Positions 15,457 through 24,902 of a stretch of 64,000 bases of DNA are shown here, piece after piece. The notes below the pieces were generated by a model. That model saw only the letters and a list, made by a program, of their open reading frames with translations. It was not told the origin of the DNA and did not search any database. The first letter of the stretch is position 1. Every line of letters begins with the position of its first letter. Position numbers and translations under genes: made by a program. Source of the DNA: UMGS902 sp045538895 (GTDB lineage: Bacteria > Bacillota > Clostridia > Oscillospirales > CAG-272); assembly GCA_045538895.1 (NCBI GenBank), contig JAZQEH010000080.1, forward strand, positions 1-64,000, given 5' to 3'.

Positions 15457-18400
15457 CTACCTTACCACAGATTTTAAAACTCTAATTACATCAAGCAAGG
15501 TAATTTCGTTGTCATGATTAATATCCAAAGCATAAACGTAAGAGTTATTTACCGCCGCTTTTATCGCAAGCAGAGCATCATATAAAAATGCTTCACCTCT
15601 TGCAAGTTCATTTACCGCCGTAAACGGAATTTTCACACCGTTTAGCGTAAAGTCCTCAAAAACTATTTCATTATTAAATGCACTGTTGCCGCCCATCTGG
15701 CTTGCAATAACAATTTTGAGCGACTCAGCATTGCTTACACCGTCATGCGAAAGAGTGCCTGACATCTCGGTAAAGTTTATGCCGTCATAGCTATAGTAGC
15801 CGTAGAAAACATCGCCCTCTCTTGTGATGCGAAGCCATGCGGGTTTATCAAAATTTGTATCTGCGGTGTATTTCTCCACGTATTTTGTAGTGTAGGTATA
15901 AAAGTCAAATACATTGCCCACAGTGCCAAGCTTGCTTGCAGGTGCATTTGCATTATTACCGAGCGTGGGATGGAAACGGCGTGCCATTTGTATTACACTT
16001 GAACCATCCGCATATACACCCACAAGGCAAGAATTATATGAATGTGTCAATATACCGCTCGTTTTTACGGTTACGCTGAAATCTCCTTCAGGCGCATCAA
16101 TCATCCACATATTGGCGGGCTCGTTTTCTTCTGCCACGCCTATATAACCGATGCTTGTTGTCATTGTAAGCTTATATGGGTTAATAGCATCGAGCACGGC
16201 ACGCTCGCCAAAATTTTTCGCTTTATTTTTAACAGTCCAATCGTCAGCAATGTTATTGCCACCCAAAACACGAACCGAAAGTTCTGCTTTAATCTCGCCG
16301 TCAAACGCACTTGTAGCGGTAACTGTTGCATTTCCGTTTGCAATTCCCACCATGTGACCGTTTTTAACAGTTACAACACTATCATCGGACGTTGTCCAGA
16401 TTACATCCGGACAAACGGTATTCGACTTTGTGAGAGGTGCAATCTGCTCCTCCCCGACAGCCAAAAGCGTTTGTGTGCTTGCAAAACCAAGTTCACTTGA
16501 TATATTATCGGCAGGAACTATCTTCAATACTGCGCCGCCGTTTACTATAAGGTCAACGGCGATGATATCGCCCGCAGTTACGGTCTTATACTCCACTACA
16601 CCGTTACTGCCATCGGCATTATCGCCGTAAATAGCAACGTTGTAATTCCCGCTTGCAAGAAAATCGGTATCAACGGTAATTGTTCGTGCATCGGTTGTAA
16701 TGCCCGCAACATACCAAGTCTCACCGCTCTTGCGTGCAAGTACGGTATACTGTTCGGGATAACCGTCAATAAAATGAATATCATCCCAATGCGTGGGCAG
16801 GTCATAGTAGAAATAGTAGAAAGGCGAATTGTAATAAGCACTCGGCGAAGATGCCATTGTGAGCATACCGCACTCAATAAGTGTTGCAAGTGCCGCCTGA
16901 TGTCCTATAGTAGTATCAGAATTTGAGAACGGATATACCGCAGGGGTGAAATCGGTAGATCCGAGAGAACCTCGGGTGAAAGGAATAAGCGTGGTATATT
17001 TAGCTTTTGTCTTCATTGCCTCATCCCCGTATACCGCTTCTTTAGCAATAATATTGGGATAGGTCATACGTTCACCGGTAGGCTTGTTTGTTCCATGAAT
17101 ATTTACAACAAGCCCCAGTTCTCTGCATTTTTCAAGTATACGATTATAGTATACCACGATTGTAGAGGATTCGCTATCAAAAAAGTCAACTTTTATACCC
17201 GCAAAGCCGGCTTTTTTGATATCTTCAAGGAAAACAACCTCGCTCGCAGTGTCTACTGCACGGCGATTGAGCCATGCGATAAGTTTAACATCTCTTTCAT
17301 TTGCGTACTCCATTATTTCAGGAAGCCAATCGTAAAAACCGTCATATGTACGGGTATCATATGTATAATCTTCTGCGTGAGGCTGCCATCCCTCGTCAAG
17401 AATGAAGTATTCCCATTTCATCTCGTGTGCAAGGTCGATATAGCGTTTAAGAAGTTCAACGTCATCCTGTCTGGGGGTGCCGTCATTGAGCCATGACCAT
17501 GCACTTACACCTGTTTCAACATAGGAATAGTCACCGTCTGTCTTTTCGGTGAGTGCATCTACCATTGTGTTTTCAACCATTGTCGCAAGTGTACCACAGA
17601 TTACGGTACGCCACGGAGTTTGACACGGCGCTGTGAGTGAAACGGCTCCGCCGTTCTGGTAGGCAGCATATACAAGTGAAAACGAATTGTCTCCGTTTGC
17701 ACTAATAACGCTGCCGGCAAAACCGCTTGCAAACATATCCGCTTCGGTAAGCAAACACCAAACGCCATCGGTGGTGTTATACATAGTGGGAAAATAATAC
17801 ATTCCGCTCATATTTTCAACTAAAGCATTTGTATATGCCGCACTGTATGCATTACTTGTGTTAGCCGTTGCCATTGCCCAAACATTTGATAAAGCAGGAA
17901 TAGAAATAACAGAGCAATCCTCAGTAATCTTTACATTTCCCTCTCCGCTCAACGCCTGACGGAATGCAACACCGTCATTATATGCACGGAAAATAACCGA
18001 GTATCCGTTCTCGAAATTGACAGTAAGCTCGTTTGCGTGATTCAATATCTGCTTATACGAACCGCTTGTCATTGATACGGTTTCGTTTAAAGTCTTTGTA
18101 GCTATACCTGCCAAAACAAGACCGCTTGAATAATCGGCAGTTGTTGTAGTAAGTCCAACCTTACCGCTCTCAAGTACGGCTTTACCGTCCTTTTCAACTG
18201 TATAAAGCACTTCACCGAGAGAAGAAAATGAAATTGTAGCCACAACGCTTTCATCGGGGGATTTTACCTTTGCTATCTCAACAGAAGTAGGAGTTTCTTC
18301 AAATACCGCAAGTCTCGGATTCTCCGTATCGACCCATGCTTTACCCGAGTTAAGAATTTCAAATTTTTCGGTACTGTACACTTCTCCGTAAGCATCAGTT

Positions 18401-19617
18401 AAACTGCTGTCAGCAAAAAATGCCCCGCTTACAGTAAAATTAGTATCTCCCGATGAGGTTACGGTGCCTACAGTACCCATACCCGTAGATGAATTTGAAT
18501 TGTAGCAGTTTGTGAGAGTTTTCTTTGCATTTCCGCCGTTAATTCTTGCAGAAATTCCGCCCGCAATACCGCTTCCCGTATCGTTAACCTTGCCGTTATT
18601 CAAGCAATTCGACACATTTGTGTAAAAATGCAAACCTATTATGCCGCCAGAGTACTTGGAAGTTGCCGTAATCTCTCCATCGTTTTGGCATTTTGTAATA
18701 TTAACGCAGTCGGCAAGTGCCTTGCCGAAAGTTATATATCCCGCAATACCGCCAACATCCTGCGTAGATGTGACATCACCGCTATTCTTGCATGTGCTTA
18801 CCGTTAGTGTACCCATGTTTGCGGCACTACCCATATTTGCATAGCCAATGATACCCGCAGTTCCCGTCGAGCCGCCGGTTATATCACCCGTATTAGTGCA
18901 ATTGGTAATGGAAACAGCTAATTTTTCGGAACCGAACGCACCGGAGCCAAGAATACCGCCTACTCTGCCGCTACTGCTTGTTACGTCTCCGCTATTTTGG
19001 CAGCCTTTTACCGTAACAACGCACGATACGTTTATGCTTGCATGTCCCACGATACCGCCTGCATAGTTACCTGCATCCACAGTAGCGTTGTTTATACAAT
19101 CAATCACTTTAATTGTATATGTGCTACTGGTATTCATAAAACCGATAATACCACCACTGTAACCGCCACCGTCAACAGTACAGTTGTTCACACAATTCTC
19201 TACGGTTACTCCGTTTGCGCTGTAGCCGATAAGACCGCCCGTATACTGCGAGCCTTTAACGCTTCCGCTTACTGTGAGATTTTTTACAACGGCACCGTTT
19301 GAAATGCTACCAAAGAATCCAACACGTTCGGCATCAATATCCAAAAAAATTCCGTTAACAGTGTGTTCACCACCGTCAAAACTGCCGTTAAATGCATTTT
19401 CCTTTGTACCTATAGGTGCCTGCGGCAAATCACTTTGGGCATCGGCCATATTGATATTTGCAGTGAGAACAATATCGCTTGACCAAAGGTCGGGATTGTT
19501 CATAAGTGATAAAAGCTCATCTGCGGTGCCGATTTTAACGTTTTCTGCCGCCCCTACAGAGCACACGAGTAAAACCGTCATCATAAAACATAGAGAATAA
19601 AATATCCTGTGTTTCAT
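15457..19617 (-). CDS. Secreted GH97 enzyme with GLUG repeats, Big_2 and dockerin
   Basis: This 1386-residue protein has a signal peptide (1-23), GLUG-type beta repeats (about 95-360, GGIIG or GGLIG followed by CxNNxxV), a GH97 N domain (about 446-695), the catalytic barrel (about 700-985) with Asp811 in GIKVDFFDS and Glu860 in IIAKEAVYG, a GH97 C domain, a Big_2-like Ig domain (about 1085-1160), a lectin-like beta domain (about 1170-1335) and a C-terminal dockerin (about 1340-1386). The Asp nucleophile predicts a retaining alpha-galactosidase-type GH97. The dockerin has only its second calcium loop (D-I-N-H-D-N-E-I-T-L-L-D). It is the first gene of the GH97-GH4 operon, next to a divergent AraC gene. 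Confidence 0.9.
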   Translation of the reverse strand: MKHRIFYSLCFMMTVLLVCSVGAAENVKIGTADELLSLMNNPDLWSSDIVLTANINMADAQSDLPQAPIGTKENAFNGSFDGGEHTVNGIFLDIDAERVGFFGSISNGAVVKNLTVSGSVKGSQYTGGLIGYSANGVTVENCVNNCTVDGGGYSGGIIGFMNTSSTYTIKVIDCINNATVDAGNYAGGIVGHASINVSCVVTVKGCQNSGDVTSSSGRVGGILGSGAFGSEKLAVSITNCTNTGDITGGSTGTAGIIGYANMGSAANMGTLTVSTCKNSGDVTSTQDVGGIAGYITFGKALADCVNITKCQNDGEITATSKYSGGIIGLHFYTNVSNCLNNGKVNDTGSGIAGGISARINGGNAKKTLTNCYNSNSSTGMGTVGTVTSSGDTNFTVSGAFFADSSLTDAYGEVYSTEKFEILNSGKAWVDTENPRLAVFEETPTSVEIAKVKSPDESVVATISFSSLGEVLYTVEKDGKAVLESGKVGLTTTTADYSSGLVLAGIATKTLNETVSMTSGSYKQILNHANELTVNFENGYSVIFRAYNDGVAFRQALSGEGNVKITEDCSVISIPALSNVWAMATANTSNAYSAAYTNALVENMSGMYYFPTMYNTTDGVWCLLTEADMFASGFAGSVISANGDNSFSLVYAAYQNGGAVSLTAPCQTPWRTVICGTLATMVENTMVDALTEKTDGDYSYVETGVSAWSWLNDGTPRQDDVELLKRYIDLAHEMKWEYFILDEGWQPHAEDYTYDTRTYDGFYDWLPEIMEYANERDVKLIAWLNRRAVDTASEVVFLEDIKKAGFAGIKVDFFDSESSTIVVYYNRILEKCRELGLVVNIHGTNKPTGERMTYPNIIAKEAVYGDEAMKTKAKYTTLIPFTRGSLGSTDFTPAVYPFSNSDTTIGHQAALATLIECGMLTMASSPSAYYNSPFYYFYYDLPTHWDDIHFIDGYPEQYTVLARKSGETWYVAGITTDARTITVDTDFLASGNYNVAIYGDNADGSNGVVEYKTVTAGDIIAVDLIVNGGAVLKIVPADNISSELGFASTQTLLAVGEEQIAPLTKSNTVCPDVIWTTSDDSVVTVKNGHMVGIANGNATVTATSAFDGEIKAELSVRVLGGNNIADDWTVKNKAKNFGERAVLDAINPYKLTMTTSIGYIGVAEENEPANMWMIDAPEGDFSVTVKTSGILTHSYNSCLVGVYADGSSVIQMARRFHPTLGNNANAPASKLGTVGNVFDFYTYTTKYVEKYTADTNFDKPAWLRITREGDVFYGYYSYDGINFTEMSGTLSHDGVSNAESLKIVIASQMGGNSAFNNEIVFEDFTLNGVKIPFTAVNELARGEAFLYDALLAIKAAVNNSYVYALDINHDNEITLLDVIRVLKSVVR

Positions 19618-19734
19618 ATTACTTCCCTCTTCCTAAATTTTTGTTAATATAATGGTATCATAAATAAGATACACAAAACATAGCACAAAATGATTAATAA
19701 CTTGTCATAAAGTGATTTAATTTTGCTTTAACGC

Positions 19735-19764
19735 TTGACATGACACCTTGATTCTTGTTATTAT
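19735..19764 (+). promoter_or_regulatory. Promoter of the AraC gene
   Basis: TTGACA at 19735, 18 bases, TATTAT at 19759. The opposite GH97 promoter in the same 165-base gap has no clear -35 box, which fits control by an activator. Confidence 0.6.
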
Positions 19765-19782
19765 TTGACTTGAGGTGAGCAT

Positions 19783-20577
19783 ATGTTTAACCGGTATAAA
19801 TTGCAAAACATGCACCTGTCCGTATACAATCCCAAAGACGTTGGAAGACATGACGGAATAAAAGAACATTCATACGGTCCTACGGTGCGAAGATACTTTC
19901 TAATTCACTATGTTTTCGAGGGAACAGTCACATTTCGAAAAGGTAATAATACCTATGAAGTAAAAAAAGGCGAATGCTTTATCATTCGCCCTGATGAGGT
20001 TACATATTATAAAAATCACGCACCGTGGCACTATGCCTGGATAGGCTTTTCTTCCGACAAAATTCCAAAATGTCTGATGGAATACGACGTTCTTAAAGTA
20101 GAGTTTCTTTGCGAAATCTTTGAAGAACTCGAAGCAAATATAGATAAGTACAATAGTAAGCTCGGCGACGGAGGAGCAAAAGAAGCATATCTTTCCGGTA
20201 AAATAAGCGAAATTGCGGCACTGCTTGAAATACACTTTGACCGCCCCAAGGAATCGGCGACAAAAAAAGAAATAAGCAGAGTGAAAAACTATATTGATGT
20301 GCGTCTTGCTTCAAATCTGTGCATTAACGAAATCGCAGATGAATTTCACATTGACCGTTCGCATTTATCGAGAAAGTTTAAGGAGGTTGTCGGCGTATCT
20401 CCGCAGAATTATATAGTGAACACAAGATTAAATGAGGCGGCAAAGCTTATGCGTGAGCAGGGGCTATCCCCCACAGAAGCCGCCGGTGCTGTTGGATACA
20501 ACGATATTTATCTCTTTTCCAAAATGTTCAAACGCCGTTTTGGCGTTTCGCCGAGAAAATATAAAAATGGGCTGTAA
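19783..20577 (+). CDS. AraC-family regulator with cupin sensor
   Basis: This 264-residue protein has an N-terminal sugar-sensing cupin (about residues 15-110, with HYVFEGTVTFRKGNNTYEVKKG then DEVTYYKNHAPWHYAWIGF) and a C-terminal pair of helix-turn-helix motifs (about 165-264) with the usual EIADEFHIDRSHLSRKFKEVVG and AAGAVGYNDIYLFSKMFKRRFG. Such regulators activate glycosidase genes when sugar binds. It lies between the GH97 operon (divergent) and the SGNH gene (convergent), so the GH97 promoter is the likely target. The sugar is not known. Confidence 0.9.
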   Translation: MFNRYKLQNMHLSVYNPKDVGRHDGIKEHSYGPTVRRYFLIHYVFEGTVTFRKGNNTYEVKKGECFIIRPDEVTYYKNHAPWHYAWIGFSSDKIPKCLMEYDVLKVEFLCEIFEELEANIDKYNSKLGDGGAKEAYLSGKISEIAALLEIHFDRPKESATKKEISRVKNYIDVRLASNLCINEIADEFHIDRSHLSRKFKEVVGVSPQNYIVNTRLNEAAKLMREQGLSPTEAAGAVGYNDIYLFSKMFKRRFGVSPRKYKNGL

Positions 20578-20591
20578 AAACAGCCCATTTT
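20564..20591. terminator. Bidirectional terminator between AraC and SGNH genes
   Basis: AAAATGGGCTG and its complement surround TAAAAA. The left arm covers the AraC stop codon. It serves both convergent genes. Confidence 0.75.
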
Positions 20592-20593
20592 CT

Positions 20594-23332
20594 TTATTTT
20601 ACGCTTTGCTTAAGCAATCTGAGTATATCAACAAGCTCTACGCTTGCTCTGCCGTAAAAGTATTCACTCTTATCAAAGCTGTTGTTTACAAGAGCTTTGA
20701 GAGCATAGAGGGTATCAAAGATATCAATATCGCCGTTTGCATCAAAGTCGCCGGTCAAAAGTACGGCGGTTGTAACGTTTGCACCCTTGTTTATTGTAAC
20801 GCTACCGGTATTCTTTTCATAATCATGAGTGCGAACCAAAAGGGTGTGCTCACGAATCGGATAATTCTTATGCCATGCGTTTACATTGAATTCAACCGTG
20901 CCTGTGAGATAGTTGTGACCGCAAGCACCGCTGAAACGACCGTTTGTATTATAGGAAATATCCTGCATTACGATACCGCCGCCAACATTAATTACCATAT
21001 CACCCGAATATGTGCCAACCTCTGCAGCAGAATTATAGAGATAGTTACCGCCGTTGATATATGCGTAATTACCGCCGTTGATATTGATGACACAATCCTT
21101 GTCCGCCTGAATATTAGCCTCTATCGTGTGGTATGTAGAAGCAGTATTGGATGCGTAGGTAACGTATCCTGCAAGCAAGCATGCATAATGATTTGCCTCG
21201 GTCTTAAAGCTCTCTGTAAGAGTTGCATTGTTGTAGCCAAGCTGAATAAAGATTGAATTCGATGCCGACGTGGTAAGAGTGATATTATCAAGCACGATAT
21301 CACTTTCCGCAAGGAAATACTTTGAGCTTAAAGTAAGCTTTGCACCCGTTCCCTCGCCCTTGATGGTAAAGCTTTCTACGGGAGGAGTTGAAAGGTTGCG
21401 GTTTGCATCGTAAAGCTCTGCGGTATACGCACCGATAACATGGAGAGTAGCGTTGGGAGCCGCCTTTGCAAAAGCAATCATAAGGCTGTTTGTGGGGTTT
21501 TGCTCGGTAGCAAACATATTGGTAGTGCCGTCTGCCTTAAGATAAATATGCTCGCTTTCAAAGCCCTCAAGACGGCAAACACCATTATCCATTGCATTGC
21601 AAAGCACGTCTACATAAATTGCATAGCCGTCGGCATGGGGATGAAGGTCATCACTTGAAAGGAAATTGCCCGCAAGTGCCTCCTCAAGAGTGAGTGCATA
21701 AAGGTCAACAAGCACATACTTATCACTCGTTTTAGCGAGTGCCTCGGTTGCCTTGATCTGCTGTGCACGTACGGTGATTGCACCGTATCCGAGAGTGGAG
21801 GGACGGTAGGTTGCGGTTGTTGCGTAAACCTTATCGGTTGTTGCAAGCGAGCCGAAATCCTTGAGAAGCTCAGTATACTCGTTGTAGAAGCGAACTATCT
21901 GGCTCTTACCGCCCTGAATTACGCCGGAATCGTTAGTGCCAAGACCGATAATAAAGATGTCGGCATCGGATTCAAGTGCAAGGTTGTATGCAAGCATATC
22001 GTTGTAATACTGGGTGTTGTAGTTTTCAACTCGTGTACCGCTACAACCGTAGTTACCGAGAATTACGTCTTTGCCCTCACCGTGAAGCTTTGTGAGAAGC
22101 TGTGCGGGGTATGAGAGAGTCTGGCGGCTACCCGAAGAATTACCCTCGGTAATAGAGTCGCCGATACATGCGATACGGAGAGGCTCATTATAAGTTACGG
22201 TTTTGCCGTTAACCGTGTCAAAACGCTTAACGGTTACGTTCATGCTTTCGGGATATGTAAGAGTTGCCTTGTTTTCACTGCCCGCAAAAGCCTTAACCTG
22301 TGTTGCATCGAGCACCATGCCGCCCTGTAACGTAGCATTATCGGAAATAGCGAGATTGTAGTTTCCGCGGAGAAGCATGGTATATACGGAGGAATTCTGG
22401 AAAGCGCTGATTTCAAAGGTGTTGAAAGTACCGCCATTTATGTTGACATTTATATCGCCGTCACAGCGGTAATACTTTACATCGGACTTTGTAATCTGTG
22501 AGCCGCCGCTTGCTGCGGTATTCATTTCGCCAAGGTGTCCCTGTGCATAAACGGGTGCAAGGAAAGTACCGCCGTTTATAGTGAGAGTTGCATCGTCAGC
22601 AAGAATGGAGTAGCCGGAAATGCTGAAGAGGCACTCGGTCTTAATGGGTGAGTTTGCGGTATAGGAAGGTGCACTTCCGAACGTACCGCCGTCAATAGTA
22701 ATCGTAATGGGTGCCGCAATAGAGCCAACGATTGCGTTTGCAGCACTTCTGCGGTTACCGCCAAAGAACTTGGCAAACGTACCGCCCTTTACGGTAATGG
22801 AGTAAGGACGTGTTGCGATGCAGTATTGATTTGCAGGGTCGTTGACAGCTCTGTCGCCGACGCCGCTTGTGGCATTCTTGCCTGAATCAACACCACCGTA
22901 AAATGAAAGCGCACCGTCAACGGTAACGTTCTCGGTAAAAAGAATACTGTTGTAGCTACCGAACATCGCCTGCGCACTTTCAAGCTTGATAGGACAGTCT
23001 ATTGTAATAAGATTGTCGTTTTTATTCTTTGAAAAGTATAAAGTACCTGCAATGTTAAGTACACCATTGCCTTCAGCGGTAATCGTAAGGTCACCGCTTT
23101 GCTCGGGAATTGTGATTGAGGAAGTCTTGATTTCATCAAGCAAAACAATCGTACCGCCCTCGCCGGCAAGCTTATCACAAGCAAGTGCGATAGTAGCAAC
23201 CGGACTATCCTGTGTTCCTGTTCCGCTTGCACCACTCTTTACGTACACGGTTTTTTCAGCAGCAAAAGAGGAGACGGTGAACAATGCAAAAAGCATTGTC
23301 GCAATAAGTAAAAATTTTAATACTTTTTTCAT
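20594..23332 (-). CDS. Secreted SGNH hydrolase in beta-helix repeats, with dockerin
   Basis: This 912-residue protein has a signal peptide (1-24), a beta-helix-like region with VNGGTF-type turns (about 30-380), an SGNH/GDSL esterase domain (about 386-580) with Ser393 in IGDSIT, Asn467 in GTND and a DDLHPH end at 561-566, a second beta region (about 590-855) and a C-terminal dockerin. It may remove acetyl or other ester groups from plant polysaccharides. The dockerin keeps its first calcium loop (D-F-D-A-N-G-D-I-D-I-F-D); the second has lost most acidic residues. The start was moved to the ATG at 23332, which has GGGAGG five bases before it; a longer ORF begins at 23380. Confidence 0.85.
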   Translation of the reverse strand: MKKVLKFLLIATMLFALFTVSSFAAEKTVYVKSGASGTGTQDSPVATIALACDKLAGEGGTIVLLDEIKTSSITIPEQSGDLTITAEGNGVLNIAGTLYFSKNKNDNLITIDCPIKLESAQAMFGSYNSILFTENVTVDGALSFYGGVDSGKNATSGVGDRAVNDPANQYCIATRPYSITVKGGTFAKFFGGNRRSAANAIVGSIAAPITITIDGGTFGSAPSYTANSPIKTECLFSISGYSILADDATLTINGGTFLAPVYAQGHLGEMNTAASGGSQITKSDVKYYRCDGDINVNINGGTFNTFEISAFQNSSVYTMLLRGNYNLAISDNATLQGGMVLDATQVKAFAGSENKATLTYPESMNVTVKRFDTVNGKTVTYNEPLRIACIGDSITEGNSSGSRQTLSYPAQLLTKLHGEGKDVILGNYGCSGTRVENYNTQYYNDMLAYNLALESDADIFIIGLGTNDSGVIQGGKSQIVRFYNEYTELLKDFGSLATTDKVYATTATYRPSTLGYGAITVRAQQIKATEALAKTSDKYVLVDLYALTLEEALAGNFLSSDDLHPHADGYAIYVDVLCNAMDNGVCRLEGFESEHIYLKADGTTNMFATEQNPTNSLMIAFAKAAPNATLHVIGAYTAELYDANRNLSTPPVESFTIKGEGTGAKLTLSSKYFLAESDIVLDNITLTTSASNSIFIQLGYNNATLTESFKTEANHYACLLAGYVTYASNTASTYHTIEANIQADKDCVININGGNYAYINGGNYLYNSAAEVGTYSGDMVINVGGGIVMQDISYNTNGRFSGACGHNYLTGTVEFNVNAWHKNYPIREHTLLVRTHDYEKNTGSVTINKGANVTTAVLLTGDFDANGDIDIFDTLYALKALVNNSFDKSEYFYGRASVELVDILRLLKQSVK

Positions 23333-23364
23333 AAGCCCTCCCAAAATTGTTAGGTTATAGAAAT

Positions 23365-23393
23365 ATTTTAACATATACATTAAAACGTGTAAA
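23365..23393 (-). promoter_or_regulatory. Promoter of the SGNH-dockerin gene
   Basis: TTTACA (23393-23388), 17 bases, TAAAAT (23370-23365) on the minus strand, about 33 bases before the chosen start. This also excludes the longer ORF start at 23380. Confidence 0.55.
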
Positions 23394-23435
23394 TATCAAA
23401 AATGATAATAAATATTACAAATATGAAACAATACA

Positions 23436-23467
23436 CAAAAAAGGCTTGCCGAAGCAAGCCTTTTTTA
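23436..23467 (-). terminator. Terminator of the sugar-acid operon
   Basis: AAAAAAGGCTTGC, a four-base loop and GCAAGCCTTTTTT form a textbook stem just after the DUF1116 stop codon. Confidence 0.9.
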
Positions 23468-23469
23468 TC

Positions 23470-24897
23470 TTATTTACCGTACTTTTCTGCAAAAGCCTTG
23501 ATTGCTTTTTCAAAGCAAAGCATAGGAACTCTCGCACTACCTGCACCGATAAGACCGCCCTCTCTATGGAACATACCGCCGTGAATTTCGGGGGAAATGC
23601 CGGTTTCGATAACCTTACGGATATCAATACCTACAGGGAGGAAGTCAAAATCGAGGTTAGGCACGGAGAATGCCGGATTCTTGGAAATACAGATCTTTTC
23701 CATCTCACGGGTAAGAGCAATACCGTCCTTAAGCTTGAGACCACGAAGGCTCATAACGATAGGAGCTGCACATGCTGCAAGACCGCCCATACCTGCACAC
23801 TCAACTACGCAGCTATCGCCCTTCCAGGGAAGCTGGTCAGCATCGGTGAACTTGGTGGAGGTGTAAAGACCCTTCATCATAGGAGCAGGAGCAGTAAACC
23901 ACTCGTTTTCGCCCATACCTGCAACCTTGATACCGAATGTTACACCGTTACCGCAGATAGCAGTAACCATGGTGGAATAAGGAGTATTGATTGCGCTGAG
24001 CATAGCCGCACGGCTCGCACCCTGACCGATACAGTGGAAGAAACGGGGAGTTTCAACAATGTAGTCAAGGGTGTCAAGAAGCTGTTTGCGGTCGAAGCCC
24101 TCGAGCTTGAAGAGTTCGGGAAGAATCTTCTTATCGAAGAGGAGGTCAGCCGCAGACTGACGGGTGTGGTTTTCGTCACCCATTACAAAGCTTTCAGCAA
24201 GAATGGGCTTAATGGGAAGACCGCCCATCTGCTTGATAGCAGCCTTCATTACGGGGAAGAAGTAATCCTTCATCTTGCGGAGATAGTCGGCAATAACCTC
24301 GGAGTAAAGACCCCAGCCGCAGAAACCGCCCTGGTTAGGTCCTTCTGCGGGGAAGTTTGCAGAAATCTTGCCGGTTCTTCTATCTTCGATAATGAACATT
24401 GCAACGCTCTTGGTGATGATACCGGTACCTGCACCAACGGTGTTGGTGTCAAGTGCACTCAGGAGCTTAATCTTACCGGATTCGATAAGCTTGATAGCAT
24501 CCTCATCAGTTTCAGCCCAGTGCTCAAAACGGCAAGCAGAAACAAGACCGCGGCGATGAAGCATAGTCATGTCTTCATAAGCAATCGGAGGACCGGAGTG
24601 AATAACGGTGTAATCATCAAGGCCTTCGATAACTTCGCCTGCAGGAATGATGTCTACGAGATAAGGCTCGGAGTCGATAATGCAGTGAACTGCCTTATCG
24701 TTTGCCGCATCAATCTTTTCTCTGATTTCGGGTGAGGAAATCTTATTGAGTGCATCAAGCACTTCAGCACTCTGCTTTACAGGAGGCTTCCAGTCGATCT
24801 GAGTGGCTTTTACATCCTGTGCTACGAGAGCATCGTAGAAGAACTGTGTACCAATGTTAATGACCTTAAGGTCACTCTTATATGTCTTTTCTGCCAC
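23470..24897 (-). CDS. DUF1116 protein (YlbE/AllG-like)
   Basis: This 475-residue protein belongs to DUF1116. Recognisable parts are the HSGPPIAYEDM element, the repeated Gly-rich ANFPAEGPNQGGFCGWG and a late VVECAGMGGLAACAAPIVMS. In E. coli, FdrA, YlbE and YlbF have been reported as parts of an oxamate carbamoyltransferase (AllFGH). Here FdrA and this protein are adjacent, but no YlbF/DUF2877 or carbamate kinase gene is seen in the window. The start is GTG at 24897, with AGGGG nine bases before; a TTG further up has no ribosome site. It is the last gene of the sugar-acid operon. Its reaction there is unknown. Confidence 0.82.
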   Translation of the reverse strand: MAEKTYKSDLKVINIGTQFFYDALVAQDVKATQIDWKPPVKQSAEVLDALNKISSPEIREKIDAANDKAVHCIIDSEPYLVDIIPAGEVIEGLDDYTVIHSGPPIAYEDMTMLHRRGLVSACRFEHWAETDEDAIKLIESGKIKLLSALDTNTVGAGTGIITKSVAMFIIEDRRTGKISANFPAEGPNQGGFCGWGLYSEVIADYLRKMKDYFFPVMKAAIKQMGGLPIKPILAESFVMGDENHTRQSAADLLFDKKILPELFKLEGFDRKQLLDTLDYIVETPRFFHCIGQGASRAAMLSAINTPYSTMVTAICGNGVTFGIKVAGMGENEWFTAPAPMMKGLYTSTKFTDADQLPWKGDSCVVECAGMGGLAACAAPIVMSLRGLKLKDGIALTREMEKICISKNPAFSVPNLDFDFLPVGIDIRKVIETGISPEIHGGMFHREGGLIGAGSARVPMLCFEKAIKAFAEKYGK

Positions 24898-24902
24898 TAA
24901 AC

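Noticed and set aside
15457..19617. GLUG and beta-turn repeats as a CRISPR-like or tandem DNA repeat
   Set aside because: The repeats are at protein level with variable DNA; no constant repeat with regular spacers was seen anywhere in the window.
23347..24735. A 462-residue plus-strand ORF over DUF1116
   Set aside because: It is an antisense shadow of a recognised family gene, crosses the operon terminator and has no ribosome site.
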